A stretch of DNA of 64,000 bases from the NCBI RefSeq assembly GCF_049306965.1, contig NC_133183.1, positions 25,229,501 through 25,293,500 of the forward strand. The letters are read 5' to 3'. The translations under genes were made by a program, and so were the position numbers. The notes under the pieces are model-generated. The model was not told where the DNA came from, did no database searches, and saw only the letters and a list, made by a program, of their open reading frames with translations. Shown piece by piece: positions 47,288-60,284 of the stretch. The DNA is from Danio rerio (lineage: Eukaryota > Chordata > Actinopteri > Cypriniformes > Danionidae). The number at the start of each line of letters is the position of its first letter. Positions within the stretch are counted from its first letter, which is position 1.

Positions 47288-50200
47288 ATGGCTGTGAACG
47301 TGTTCTCGACATCGGTGACAAGTGAAAACCTCAGCCGCCATGACATGCTCACATGGATAAACGAGTCTTTACAGATGAACCATGCCAAGATCGAGCAGCT
47401 GTGCACAGGTCAGTGAGCAGCTGTTTGGCCTCTTCCCTTCACACACTTTCAGCTTGAGCATCAATACATTACACACACGAGCATCAGTTCAGAGGTAATC
47501 ACAAAGTCTATCTTTCATGTTATAATAGTGGGATGACATGAGTTTGTCATATGGGTTGTTAGTATATTAAAGAGATAGTTCACCAAAAAATAATCTCACA
47601 TATTTACTGCCCCTCAAGTGATTCCAAACCTTTGAGTTTTTTGTTGTTGTTGTTGAACACAAATGCAGACACTTTAAAGAAAGCTGAAAATCTGTAACCA
47701 TCAAATTCTATAATAGGTAATGCAAATGCCATGGAAGTTAAAGGTTACAGGCTTTCAACAATTTTTTAATTATTTTCAGTCTTAGTGAAGGGATGGACAA
47801 TGATTGTAAGAATGAGAGAGGTTATTTTTGTTTTTGTTGGATGTTAAATGTGTAGTTATTTATTTATTGTTTGTTTTATTCGCTGATTCTGTTTTGTTCA
47901 TGTCTTTTAAGGTGCTGCTTACTGTCACTTTATGGACATGCTGTTCCCATCGTGTCTTCCACTGAAGAAAGTCAAGTTCCAGGCCAAACTCGAGCACGAA
48001 TACATCCATAACTTCAAACTCCTTCAAGCCAGTTTTAAAAAGATGGGTGTTAGTAAAGTATGTTAACCAGTTACATTTATTAACGCACACAGTTTTTGTT
48101 TTTGAAATTTTGCATTAAAAAGTTTTTCTTCACTTAAAAAATGTATATCATACACTTTTACCATGATTTACAGATAAATTAATGAAATCAGAAAAAAATC
48201 AGTGTAACAAGTAGATTATATAGCAGAAAATCTTGTCATGCATATTAAACCCAATGAATATTTTATAACGCATTAAAAGACTCTATTTAAATACTCTAAC
48301 ATATTAAATTACTCTATTTAAATACTCTAGTTTAACATATTAAAAGGCTCCATTTAAGGATCACAGTGGCAATAAAAATATTTATTATTTGTCCTTTTCA
48401 ATCTTCAAAACACTAGGTTTTACACATTTATAGGCAAAAAGTATAAGCATTTACATTTAGACACTTGTATTTAACTATTCTATGTGTAAAATTCGACATG
48501 AACAGCAAAATAGGATTTCTTGGCATTGATTCATGTACTGCGTGTCTTGATTTTGGCTTGTTATTTTGAACTATCATCTGTCTCTTTGCAGATTATTCCT
48601 GTTGATAAGCTTGTGAAGGGCAAGTTTCAGGACAACTTTGAGTTTGTGCAGTGGTTTAAAAAGTTCTTCGATGCAAACTATGATGGGAAGGAATATGATC
48701 CGGTGGCCGCTCGACAGGGACAAGATATTCCAACCAATCAGAGTCCAGCAGCAGCAGCCACGGCTAACAAGGCAAGGAAACCTAGCTCGGGTAAGGAGGT
48801 CTCAATATAACTGCAGATTAACAAATCAGTCTTTATAGATTCAAATAACCTTTTTAAAAGTATGTTGGATTTGTCATTGTGGAAAGCTAGCTGTTCTAAT
48901 GCTAACAGGTGCATGGCAGCTGCAGCTGCTATGGATTTAAGGCTAAAATATGTGGGTGTGACCCAGTCACGCACCCGTGGGCTAGTTCTACATGCTTTAG
49001 CTGCTTTTACATGTGTGAGAATAGCTGGAGCCTCACATTGCCTGTGCATGGATTTTTCTGTTTACTTCAGATACAGGCATCACACCTGCAGTCAAGCCAA
49101 TGGCCCCTGTTGGTGAGATATAAGTTCTAGTGGTTTACATGACATGGTTTTAACTAAAAACAGAACACCACGTTCTGAGTGTCTGAAAACACAAATGGCT
49201 TTACGATTTCGATCTGTAGGCATATGGACGTGCTCAACATCAGCATTTCTGTAAAAAGTTGCATCGCGACCTATTGCCCTGGCATACATATTGTCGTTGA
49301 TCATTTTGAGATTAGTACCATTTCCATTACAAATGTGAATTTTTTTTTTTAAATGTTAATGAAAAGCTGATGCAAATTGACAAACATTTCTAATGATCAC
49401 TGTTATACATCTCTCAATTATCTCACGATAAGTCATCTTAAAAGTTAAGATGACAGATGCTGGTGAGTTTACGTATACATCTCAGCCATCATACTAGCCA
49501 CTACATGGTTTTTCCTGGCTCAGAATTGGTCATTGGTGGTGGCTGATCAGCATGGTTATCCACAAAGAGAAAAGAGTAGCCTAGTACCCTTGTGATCCGC
49601 AAGTCAAATATTAACAATACATTTTAAAAAAAAAAATACAAAATAAAAACGGTTTGAAATTTGCTTATCTTATTTATTCATGAAAGAAAACAATCACTGC
49701 CAGAGCAGATAGTAAAATATTACAACTTATTTTACAAAATGGGGGATTCAGATAGATCAGCCTTTCTTTCGAGTTGTGTGCAGTAGATCCTCTTTTAGCG
49801 CTTGCTGCATCACGACCAACAGAGACCGTTTTATAACCACATTTATAGAATGTGTTAAAGAACAAGTGGCAGTTCAGGTTGCACAAATTGTAGAAAAATG
49901 CCAGCTGTTGTTATTGTGTGTAAACAAACAACATTTCATATAATTTAACGCTAGTCTGTTTTTAGTACATTGTCATGTAAACCTATCGTTATTTGATGCA
50001 CATTGGTGGTATTTTCTCACAGTGTGGTGATACATTTCCAAATACTGCACTTTTCTAAAAACAAAACACTAAACAAAGAGACACAGATTGTTGGGTCTAG
50101 GGCTCTTATTGGTTTAATTTTCTATAAACATTTTTTTTATTTTTTAAAAATAAAACTATAAAACTGACCTTATCCTTAACAACAAATGAAATGTATCAGA

Positions 50201-53104
50201 ATGTGATGGATCTCCTTATGTTGTTCAGCTCCACAGCGTTCAGCAGCAGCACCTAAATCTACAGCAAAAACATCTCCTGCGGCAACGAGAGGCACAGGCA
50301 GCGGTGATGAAGAAAAAGGCGCACTTACTCAGATGGTATGGCTTCAGCTCTTGTTGTTTTGAGCTTTGTTATTTAAATAGCTTGTTTAAAACACACTTTG
50401 TGTCCCAAATGACATTCTATGCACTTATAGACTGAACAGCGTAGTCTTTGAGTTTTCAAATGAAACTATTTAAAAGAAAAATTGTATTCAAAGACATTTA
50501 ACAGTCGTTAAACTAGTGATCATCAAAGAAACGAATAGTGCCTGTTATGAGTACAACTACATTCACAATCAAGAGTCGTAATCATTCCAGTTGGGAATTT
50601 ACCTTGCACAATTCAAAATTAAGTATTCCAACCTCAGCGCCAGATAGGTCCTAGTGTAGCTGCTATGTGTGCAAAACTGTGGAAAACATTCCACATTTTA
50701 TCGGTTGAATAAGTAGCATTATCATCTAAGTATTTAAAGTGTACCTTTTTTAATATACTTTAGTGTAAATGCATTACTTGAAGGGCAGCTATGATAAAAA
50801 TCATTGCCGCTTGGACAGAACTGTGTGTAGATATAGTGACCACAGTCATATTGGGGTGATATAAAGACAAAAAGTTTTTTTTGATTCCTGAGGTTAAAAT
50901 CGTATTCAAATCCCTCCCATTTTGAGGGCCACTGCAACGTGACATAGGAGTGTTGTTTCTCTGCCCACCAAATTGATTGACAGCTGAGTATTTACGTGTC
51001 TCCAAAGTAAAGCATATAATCACATCAACAAGCCAGGACGTGTGCAAAGCAACTGCGATTAAAAAATCTCTTCAGCTCGCTGTAATCATCAATCATCATC
51101 AAATGTGATTGAGTTTTACGAGTTTAACGTTTTTAAAACAGTGCATGTTTGTAAATAATTACAGAAATGTTACTGTCTTCACTTTATCACCACAGCTGCA
51201 TGTCAGTACAGTTCTTAAAGACGCTGCTTCAGTCCTGGTTTGTGGATGTTAAATCAGGTTAATTTTGTACATTAACATAACGGATAACCATACAGCAGTG
51301 GATATTAATGTAACACAGGTGCTGTGTATGTTTGGAGAAGTTGGATATTAATCTGGATATAATTACAATGGTGCATGTATGCCCTATACCACCTAGCTAT
51401 ATTAAAAAGCCATCTATTATAATGCACCTGTCTCAGTTTAGAAAGGAAACCCAAATCCACCCAAATTTTTATCAGTAGGAATTTATGAATATATGATGTA
51501 ATCTACCAACTTATGCACCAGTGTATACAGATGGTTCAAAATCAGAGGGAAGAGTATTTGCTGCAGCAGTGATTGGTTCAGAGTGTTTCAGAAACAGTAT
51601 TCCCGGACAAAGCTCGATATTCACAGCTGTAGTTTGTTCACTGTTTTTAGCTCTGGAACAAATGGAAAAAGAACAGCAACGCCAGTTTTTAATTTGCACA
51701 GATTCTATGTCCTGCTTACAAGCACTTGAATCTCTGAAAACTGATCATCCTATGATTTTTAGCATTATAGAAAAAGTGGACCTTTGAAAGACTAAAGACT
51801 TGGATATTATTTTTTGCTGGATACCTGGTCATATGGGATTTATTGGAAATGAACGTGCAGATAAAGCAGCTAAGGAAGCCCTACAGTTGGATATAACAGA
51901 ATGTAATATTCCTGTGTCTGATATTAAACCTGTTTTAAATCTGTATATTAATGAGAAATGGCAAATGGAATGGCATGAATGTAGGAATAACAAATTGTAT
52001 GAAGTGAATCCAGTTGTAAATGAAAGAAATAATTACCATTTTGAAAATAAACAAGATCCAGGTAGTAAATACGAGATGCAGAATCGGACACTCAACTTAC
52101 CTACCCACTCAACATATTTGTGACTTGTGTAAGAATACTTTGACAAAACATATTTTAATAGTATGTGTATTTTTAAATGATGTTTTATTCTGGAAATATT
52201 TTAAGTGAAATGTTTGAAAAGGTGCCTTCTAGAGCACTTTTAGAATATTTATCTTTAATTAGACTAAAAGATTGTATATTCCTTCATGTCTGTCACTGTG
52301 CTGTATATCTGACACAGCAGAGGCGGAGACTGAAGCACACTCTGACAGGCACGTGGGAACAGTGGGCAGGGAGACTTAGCATTAAAGGCACAAGCAACAA
52401 AAACAGCCACATTGTGTTTAGAGTAGAAAATTCTAATGTTTTGAAAGCTATAATAAATATTCCAATGGGTGTTTAAGCTGTTACTTTATAGACACATTCT
52501 GGAGACACTAAAGACTTATCTTAATCTTGAAAAGGGGGTAAAACGTGCCCTTTTAAACTATTTATACAACAAAATGGTGTAAACAGGCTGCAATTGATTG
52601 ATTTAATGTAGTTGAATGTATTTTATTTGAGTACATTGCTTTAAGAAGCTTCACAACATAAATTATGAAAATGCCATCATTGTTTTATATTACATGATTT
52701 AATTAGAATTTAAACTATTTGGTCAACTTGTAACGGTTGTTTTATAATTCTAGGTTTAATTCAGTATCCTTATATTGAATGTTTTACTGATTGTTGTTCT
52801 GTTCATCCGAGCAGATAAATGACTTGAAGGCCACCATTGCTGACATGGAAAAGGAAAGGGATTTCTACTTCGGCAAGTTGAGAAACATCGAGCTCATCTG
52901 TCAAGAGAAAGAGGGTGAGGGTGATCCAACACTGCAGAAGATCGTGGATATTCTGTACGCCACAGATGTAAGCCAATATCAGTATGTGTAAATAAGACTG
53001 ACGTTAAACTTTCTTCATCCTGCTCAGTTCTGTTTTACTCCATCTTTCAACAGGAAGGGTTTGTAATCCCGGAAGATGAGGGTGGTGAACCAGAAGAGTT
53101 TTGA
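47288..53104 (+). CDS. mapre1: Microtubule-associated protein RP/EB family member 1 (EB1)
   Basis: EB1 tracks growing microtubule plus ends through its CH domain and recruits partners through its C-terminal EB-homology domain. Coding exons: 47288-47408, 47912-48057, 48592-48790, an extra 42-nt exon 49071-49112, 50229-50335, 52815-52967, 53054-53104. The product is 258 residues without the 42-nt exon or 272 with it; human EB1 is 268. The N-terminal CH domain contains WINESLQ, LKKVKF and [11 protein letters not shown] basic, Ala/Ser-rich linker follows, then the coiled coil ([20 protein letters not shown]) and an acidic tail ending in EEF, one residue short of the usual EEY and still an EEY/F-type end that can bind CAP-Gly domains. 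It lies 3.3 kb after dnmt3 on the same strand, the order seen for human DNMT3B-MAPRE1. The a/b paralogue cannot be decided here. Confidence 0.95.
49071..49112 (+). other. Optional 42-nt linker exon of mapre1
   Basis: It is flanked by TTTACTTCAG and GTGAGA, is phase 1 on both sides, and would add 14 residues ([14 protein letters not shown] plus the split codon) to the EB1 linker. Human EB1 as I recall it has no separate equivalent, so alternative splicing is likely. Based on splice sites and frame only. Confidence 0.55.
51505..52300 (+). mobile_element. 5'-truncated LINE carrying an RNase H domain (I/Nimb-like) in a mapre1 intron
   Basis: Reading frames encode an RNase H domain: YTDGSKSEG, then [13 protein letters not shown], then [22 protein letters not shown]-terminal [10 protein letters not shown] ... 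[16 protein letters not shown] is typical of the end of such LINE ORF2 proteins. One stop (TGA, 51785-51787) splits the domain, a frame change follows about 300 bases on, and the Glu after the first strand is Val (IFTAV). It is therefore dead. Reverse transcriptase is absent, so the copy is 5' truncated. Confidence 0.82.
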
Positions 53105-54472
53105 CCAATCCATGGGGTGACCGTTTACATTTTTTATTATTAAAGACCCCGCTGGACACTCGAATGCACATACTGGCTTATTCCTGCTGTTCTGCTGCAC
53201 TTGCCTTCAGTCCATCATTTTGGACTTTGACTTTTGAATGTCTTTTTATTCAGGGACGTTTCTATACCTTGAATTCTCAGCTTTTTTTATTGACCATCGA
53301 AACAAAACTATTTTTGTGAATGAAAAAATAAAGTACTTATCAAAGTCTGTTTCTATAAAGTAGTCCACTTAGAACTGAGTCCAACCTGCCAACAATGAAA
53401 CCGACATGAGCAAGCCACTTTTATGAGTATAGGTTAGTGCATAACATTGCTGTTATTATCTAGTGTCTGATCTGCACATTTGACTGCTAGCTGACCATTT
53501 GGCAGCGACGCTCACTTCCTCTAATTAACTCTGAAGCAGGATGTGTGTCAATGGTTTGCATTTCCCTTTTATGAGCACATGAAGCAATGAGGAACCACTT
53601 GACAATAACAAGACGAAGAGCATATGTTTGAGCTGGTTGACGCCGCTTTCTACTTGTCTTTATCCACAAAGTCTTTAAGGGAATATTTTTGCAAAAACTG
53701 AAAATTTCATAATTGACCCCCAGGTCATCAGAGATTTGAGTTGTTGTTTTTTCCATAAAGGAAAGTTTTGGAGGAATATTTTTAATACATTTAATGCAAG
53801 TGAAGGCTCAGAGCAGACCATGTTTTATCATTGAAATCCATACTTAAGCAGCATACTTCCACCTTTACAATGTGCATAGGTCATGCAAGAGGCTGTGAAC
53901 TGCTGTTTCATGAATGTGTTTGTAAAATTATTGTCATTTTTATTGAAAAATGACTGATCGTTTCATTGTATACTGTATGTTTTGTGGATTTCCTTAAAGC
54001 TGCCTCAATAGGGATTTTGGACCAACAAAAGTATTCTTTGATGAGCACTATTCACTTTTTTTTACTTAAAAGGATAGTTCACCCCAAAATGAAATCCTTC
54101 ACTTGCTCCAAATCATTGTTTTGTATTCCGTTACACAAAAGATAATTGTTGGAAAAATCCAACCATTTACATCAATAAAACAAATGCGAAGAAAGTTGAA
54201 GGATACAGGTTTTGAACATTTTTCAAAATATACTAAACTAAGAAAAAAACTTTCATACATCTTGAATGGTCAAACGAGCCAAACGTTTTTATTTTGGCGT
54301 GAACCTTTTAAAGTTGTAGGTATCAGGCAGGTTTTGATGCTAAATCTTAAAGTAGCATGTATTATCTTACACGTATATCCACAGATCTGCTATTCATTAG
54401 TGTAAAATAATACAAAATGTTTTACTTTACAAGAGATAAACCAGTCCGCGTGTTATAATTTTGAGGCACAAG
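53105..54472. other. Spacer between mapre1 and pex39
   Basis: Holds the mapre1 3' UTR and polyadenylation signal, then AT-rich DNA with a GGATAGTTCACCCC-type repeat at 54070-54320. The two genes converge here. No further gene seen. Confidence 0.55.
53327..53332 (+). terminator. Polyadenylation signal, mapre1
   Basis: AATAAA about 220 bases after the mapre1 stop codon, inside an A-rich stretch. It would give a short 3' UTR. Confidence 0.6.
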
Positions 54473-54676
54473 TTATTTTTCCCATGGTTTTGTTTTTCTG
54501 GGCATCTGAGAAACCGTGGGCTGGTCGTGGCAAGGCTTGATATCCAGCTTCTGGAGTCCGGGAACTTCCTCTCCCGCTTGAATCCTGCGGAAAACCTCTG
54601 GAAAAGAGAGAGACTGCGGCCCCTCTGCTTCTGCAGACTCCTGCACACCGACTGCGGCTTCATCCGGCTTTTCCAT
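54473..54676 (-). CDS. pex39: C6orf226/PEX39-like small protein
   Basis: A single intronless frame encodes 67 residues. The central region SFPEVFRRIQAGEEVPGLQ, followed by a basic segment and the terminal KPWEK, matches my memory of the human C6orf226 family (LAQLLQLVQQGQELPGL ... KPWE). C6orf226 has recently been described as PEX39, a helper of PEX7 in import of PTS2 cargo into peroxisomes, with the KPWE motif needed for function. The N-terminal ~22 residues are acidic and variable. The protein is shorter than the human one as I recall it, because it stops right after KPWEK. It is transcribed towards mapre1 from the opposite strand; a possible AATAAA on its strand lies at 54293-54288. An upstream noncoding exon cannot be excluded. 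The family call is good; functional transfer is by homology. Confidence 0.72.
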   Translation of the reverse strand: MEKPDEAAVGVQESAEAEGPQSLSFPEVFRRIQAGEEVPGLQKLDIKPCHDQPTVSQMPRKTKPWEK

Positions 54677-55254
54677 CGCTTAATTTACTTACTACCACAG
54701 CTCTGTGTTGGAGAATGAGAGGAAGTCTTTACTCACTTATCTAAGACTTAATTATTATATGTGATTCCCTGTTAATATAAATGACTTACTTATCAGGCTA
54801 TCTTGAAAACTATGTGCATTTCAAATTAAACGAATAAGCACTTGTTTATTAAACGTAAGTAAATGTTATAAACATGAAAAGCTCCACACCGAAGCATGTT
54901 GTCCTAAAGTTTACAAAGTAACGTTGCATCTGTATCTAGACTTCCGTCTCCAGTCTGTTCTTCAGTGTTGGATTTTAAAATAAAAGTCCCTCAAATGCTC
55001 TGCTTTTTGCGTCCCAGCAAAACATTATAATAAGTAATAATGTGCCCTGTTAAGCTGATTTGTGTGATTGTGTTTTTTTTTCTTCATTTTATTGTATTGT
55101 GTTGATTTTATGGTGAAATACAGTATTTTTATGGGTCAACATTTATTTTTAAATAATCCTAATATATCTCCTAACTGTTAGTCAATAAGATAATTTTTTA
55201 CGTATTTTTTTTAGGCAATAGACAAACATCCTATATTTAATTCCAGTTTTCATA

Positions 55255-55432
<178 letters not shown>

Positions 55433-56097
55433 TAATTATATATATTATAATTATAATAATAAATATATAATTATTTTCCAACCTTAATAATATAATGTGG
55501 ATTCAATATAAAATATAAATTATTTAGAATATTTACATTATTCAAAATATTATGAAACATTATACAAATATCATACAAAATAACATGAAATATGCATTAT
55601 CTAATACTGTTCAAATTATGTATATCTGTGATTTATGTCTGTTGCAGTGGCAGTCAAAAGCTTTCTCCTGTGATGTTCTTTATAAGTGAGAAACATATAG
55701 AGCGCTGTTTGCTACATATTTTATCGGTGAAGTACTATACAAAATTGTTTTTAAAAGTCCCATGTATATTTTCAAGGATTAAATCATTGTGAGATTATTT
55801 GCATACATTTTGAGATAGTCTGGACCTGTGAGAAGATGGACTTGGCCCTCTACACCTGCACTCTTTACCTGTGTAAGTCAATCATTGACTAGTGAGCTCA
55901 GAAAGACATGCATAGATAATAGGAAGCCACTTTCCTATAGATCTGGAGTAAGTATTGCTTATTTAAGTTCAGTTCTGTACTGCGGTTTATGCCACACCAG
56001 ACTACAGATAAGTTTGTATTTACCTGTTTTGATTGAGATATTTAAAGAATCCCACTTAATGTCTTTGTGCTTCATGTTTTTCAGATTTCACTCAACA

Positions 56098-59000
56098 ATG
56101 AGGAACCGTAACTGCACTTTAATGGGAGGTGGAATCCCTCTGTCATCTGAGTTCTTTAAAGGTAAGAAATTCAGCACACCATGATGAAAGATGCTCATAA
56201 ATTAAGCATGTGTGTCTGCTGTTCTTCCAAGTTACACTATCTGAACCCCCGATAATGACAGGAATGGCAAAATATTGTAAAGTAAACTGTGTATGATTAT
56301 TTGCGGTAAATAAACAACAAAGAACTTGCTCATCAGTCAACAACACACACAGAGCTGAGTTAGATGCTGCGAAAAGATTTTAAACATAAATGGGACATGA
56401 GATATTATTATAATTTTTTTTCTTTTTTTTTTCTCGCAGCAATACCTAAAATACCTGTACTAAGAACATTTTAGCCAGTCCTTCTTAAGGAGCATTTATT
56501 CCTCTGAGTAAATCCTTTTCTTATTATTTAAATGACCTTATCAAGTTAAAGAATCCTTAGAGAAATGGAGAAGTTTCACTGATGCTAAAGTTTCTCTGGA
56601 ACCTTTGATGGCATATCGCTAGAACAGCTTTGAAAGTCTCAATCTTTACGTGCACCCTCTAGTCTTGGTTTAAGATGTCTTGACTTCATCACTGCAATGC
56701 ACTTTGTAGCAAAGATTCTCTGTAATGGAAAAAAAAAGCTTTTTAGATTATTAAAACGTTCTTCTGAAATGGTTCTGTTTTCCTGCTGGCAGCTTCATTT
56801 ATAGTTTTCTTTGATTCCTTGTAGTGATCAAGGATGATCTCTGGCTGTTCCTCCTCCCTGCTGTGTTTGCTGTGCTTCTGCTTGCTCTCTTTCTGGAGGA
56901 GATTGGCTTCTTTCTGCGTCATGTTCCCTCTCATCGACGTAAACGCCTCAGTTTGTGGATCCTGGGAGTTTATCCAGTAATGCATGACATGCTCAGTCAG
57001 TTCATTTCAAACCTTAGTTAACCTTTGCTGACGTTTCATTTTCTCGACAGGTTTTCGGAATGACGTCCATCATATCGCTATATGTTCCACGCTCATCATC
57101 TCTGTGCAATTTCATTGCATCTCTGTGAGTAACTTTCAACTTCCTGTGCTGGAGTAGTAATGCACAATATGGCCCAAATGGCCAGTCACATAAGTAATGG
57201 AAGTTGTGCATTTCTTGCCAGATATCACTCCATTACACTCCTGAAGTTTATGGGTCTTATCAAAAACTTCTTTGGTGGAAATACCCGCATGCTGGAGGCA
57301 TTAGCAGGGGAGCAGGTGTCTCCAAACCCCTTCCCCTGCTGCTGCTGCTGCTGTCTTCCTCTGTTCGACATCAACAAGTACTTCATCACACATTCAAGTA
57401 CAATAACTAGGTTGTCTTATCATAATGGAGAGATCTAAACCTACTTCTTTCATCAGGACTAGTGTGAGCTGGATGATGGCGGCTGTTCTTCAGCTCTCTG
57501 TGGTCAGAACAATCCTGTTCTTCCTCACTCTCGTCCTGTGGACTGATGAGCAATACGACTATGGGGATGTGAGTACAACACTATTTCTCTGAGCATACAA
57601 ATGTTTTAATGAGGCCTACAGAGGAAAAAAAAAATCTTTCATTCGGCTAAATTAATTCAGCTGATATATTCAAGGTCCCATACATTATGTGCTTAGTTAA
57701 AAGGCATTTTCAGTTATAATTTGTCTACACTACATTTAGGTTTGAGGTCAGGTTTTTCTCCTATGTTTACTATAAAGCAGGGGTGCCCAAACTTTTTTCT
57801 TATGAAGGGCCAAAAACCAAACATAAATGAGGCTGGTGGTGGACTGAAGGTTAATATAGGTGCCGTGGGTGATTTCCTAATTTATTTACTATTATTTAAA
57901 AATGACTAGAAAACATTGCTTTATATTAACCAATACATATTTTTACATTACATAATAAAACTTTTACAGTAAAAACAAAAACAATCTAATTTATAACAGA
58001 ATCACACTGCCTTTGCAGACAGTGCCTCGCTGATGTCTTCTGCATAGTTCTCTATCCGTCGAGTGACAGTATTCACATTTAAAAAAATCTGATTCATTCA
58101 TTCATTTTCCTTCAGCTTAGTATCTATTTTAGTGGTCGCCCACAGCGGAATGATTTGCCAACTATTCCAACATATGTTTTACCCTTTCAGCCGCAACCCA
58201 GTACTGGGAAAAAATCGAGATGGGCTCTGGATGCAGAACTGGTGCAGTGCAATCTAAGCTGCATCCAATGCTTTTTAATGCGTTCATCTAACCCCACCCC
58301 TAAGCCTACCCCTCACAGTGACGTCACTCACTCCATTGAGTGCATTGTGTCTGTGATTGCATCGCTGAGTGATTCAATCTCAGCTTGTGTCATTAAGGCT
58401 TTATCCAGATACTACTGAAAAAATCCTTTACAACATTAAAAGATTTAATTTGTTTACTCTTTTGTAACTCAGCAATAAAACAAACTAACTAAAAACATTA
58501 CATCAAATTAGAAACGGCGATCTGTGTTAAAGGCATTTACCCCAGCCCTCTCCATCATTCTTACTCTCTTAACAGATGAGATGGTGGGCCAAATCAAATC
58601 AAGATTACAATGGACCAACTTTGGCCCACGGGCCCTATTTGGGCATCTCTGCCTTAAAGGCTTCATGCATTTGATAAAACATATTCTGAAATGATATTAC
58701 AAAAAAAACTAAAAACATTATCTTAAAATTTTTAAAAAGGTATGTTTTTCATGAGTCCCTGTATTTCCAATATGCTGATTTGGCTCTCAAGAAACATAGC
58801 TTATTAGGGTTAGTTGTTAGAATCGGCACTGTACTTTAGAAATTTGGTTTGCATTGGCTTATGTATTTATTACGAAACTGTGTCACTAATCTGCATGTCT
58901 TTCACAGGTGAATTCTGTGAATCTCAACATGTATGTCAATGCCATCATTGCCATATCCACTTTTCTGTCCTTTTATGGCTACTTGCTGTTTTATAAAGCT

Positions 59001-59686
59001 ACAAAAAGGGCACTGCCTGGACATGGTCTTCGAGCCAAGTTTATTTGCATCATTGTTGTCCTGGTCCTTTGTGGACTTCAGAGTGGAGTTCTGGAGACCA
59101 TGGGTGCGCTGAATGTCATCCCCTGCACTCCTCCCTTCTCTGACCTGTTTCGTTCTCAGTGTAAGAATCGCAAAATATTTGATTTCCTCAAGCATTTAGA
59201 GCTGAATGTTTTTTTTTATATGTGATTTTGTCTATTTTCCCCTTTCTCTAAGTAATCTACCACTACTCGATAATTGTGGAGATGTTCTGCATCAGCCTCT
59301 TTGCACATTATACATTTCGTAAAGTTGAACCATGTCAAGATGTGGCTGAAGAAATGGAAGTGGATGTTCTGAGAGTCTTCAATGAGAAATCAATTCAGAC
59401 AGAAGAGGAGCTGCCAATTGCTGTGCAACTGTCCTCTCAAGAGGACGACGCATTCCATTCCAACCTGGGGTACAACAGCGACAGTGAAGACAGCAGCCTC
59501 TGTAAAATTGAACACGCACCACTGGACCGCTTTACTTTTCCCTCACAGCACAGAATGCAAACTGCAGCAAACACAGAGAAAGTACATACTCCACCACCAG
59601 AGGACTCCATGAGAGTGAAGATGCCGACCATTACTGTCAGTGCTCAAATTAACCATGTGGACAATGGCGATGTTACTGTTGTATAG
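56098..59686 (+). CDS. Organic solute transporter alpha (SLC51A/OST-alpha) family membrane protein
   Basis: OST-alpha pairs with OST-beta to export bile acids and steroid conjugates across basolateral membranes. Coding exons: 56098-56161, 56825-56976, 57051-57124, 57222-57377, 57457-57568, 58908-59160, 59253-59686, all GT-AG and in frame, 414 residues. There are about seven hydrophobic segments (for example [19 protein letters not shown] and [11 protein letters not shown]). The family's cysteine run after NPFP is six Cys, encoded by a TGC/TGT repeat. The C-terminal ~110 residues form a long acidic, Ser-rich cytoplasmic tail, so the protein is longer than human SLC51A (340). The start was chosen at the ATG 13 bases after an acceptor, because an upstream ATG at 55836 does not splice into the same frame. 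A 5' UTR exon ending at 55872 is likely. A fish-specific OST-alpha-like paralogue is possible, so I give no symbol. Confidence 0.85.
58092..58228 (-). mobile_element. DANA SINE fragment
   Basis: CCTTCAGCTTAGTATCTATT ... CAGCCGCAACCCAGTACTGG, then broken by the next element. The rest of the SINE does not resume. Confidence 0.75.
58229..58412. mobile_element. ~185-bp MITE with CTGGATGCAG ends, second copy
   Basis: Shares ~180 bases, in inverted orientation, with the insert in the SINE at 4230-4710 (TGACGTCACTCACTCCA, GTGCAGTGCAATCTAAGCTG). The right end has decayed to CTTTATCCAG. Confidence 0.75.
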
Positions 59687-59695
59687 AGGAAAAAG

Positions 59696-59826
<131 letters not shown>

Positions 59827-60119
59827 TTATAGTCCTGTATTTAATTTAAGTGTTGTATTATTATTTGAAACTAATACATTAGAAGGTGTGCACAAATGTT
59901 ATTCAATTAATCTCACCATCACTACAAGAATAATTCTATAAGTGTTAGACCTATAATAGCTGTTAGCTCTTGTAGTTTGTTATTATTTGTACATTTAAAT
60001 AATAAAAAAATGTAGATACAATATATAATGAGCTATTTGTCACTTTCCACACTGAATAAAATATAAAATAAAATAATAAAATGAAATAAATAAATAAAAT
60101 ACTGACAGCAATTCATCGA

Positions 60120-60284
60120 CTTTCCCCCCACCTCATGTACGCTATCAGAGGGACTGACCAATGAGCGTTAGATATTGTTCTCCTGGCTACAGCTCAACCA
60201 ATCATTAACGCGAATACCTTAACGCGGGCTTCCCTTCATTGAGAATCATAAACAATCCATCTAGCTTGAAGTGACGAAGCGAAC
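60120..60284 (+). promoter_or_regulatory. suv39h1 promoter and 5' UTR
   Basis: Two CCAAT boxes (60158-60162 and 60198-60202) about 40 bases apart lie upstream of the first coding exon, with a few CpGs (AACGCG) and no TATA box. This spacing fits an NF-Y-type housekeeping promoter. The transcription start is not determined. Confidence 0.5.

Larger units (their letters stand above)
57778..58651. mobile_element. hAT-like transposon in an slc51a-family intron, with nested SINE and MITE
   Basis: Left CAGGGGTGCCCAAACTTTTT, right TATTTGGGCATCTCTG. Flanks CTATAAAG and CCTTAAAG share six of eight bases. A DANA fragment (58092-58205) and a CTGGATGCAG MITE lie inside. Confidence 0.75.

Noticed and set aside
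55828-56184. A 118-codon protein starting upstream of the OST-alpha gene
   Set aside because: It reads through the donor near 55873 and the acceptor at 56084 in one frame; the family sequence begins at 56098 and is spliced.
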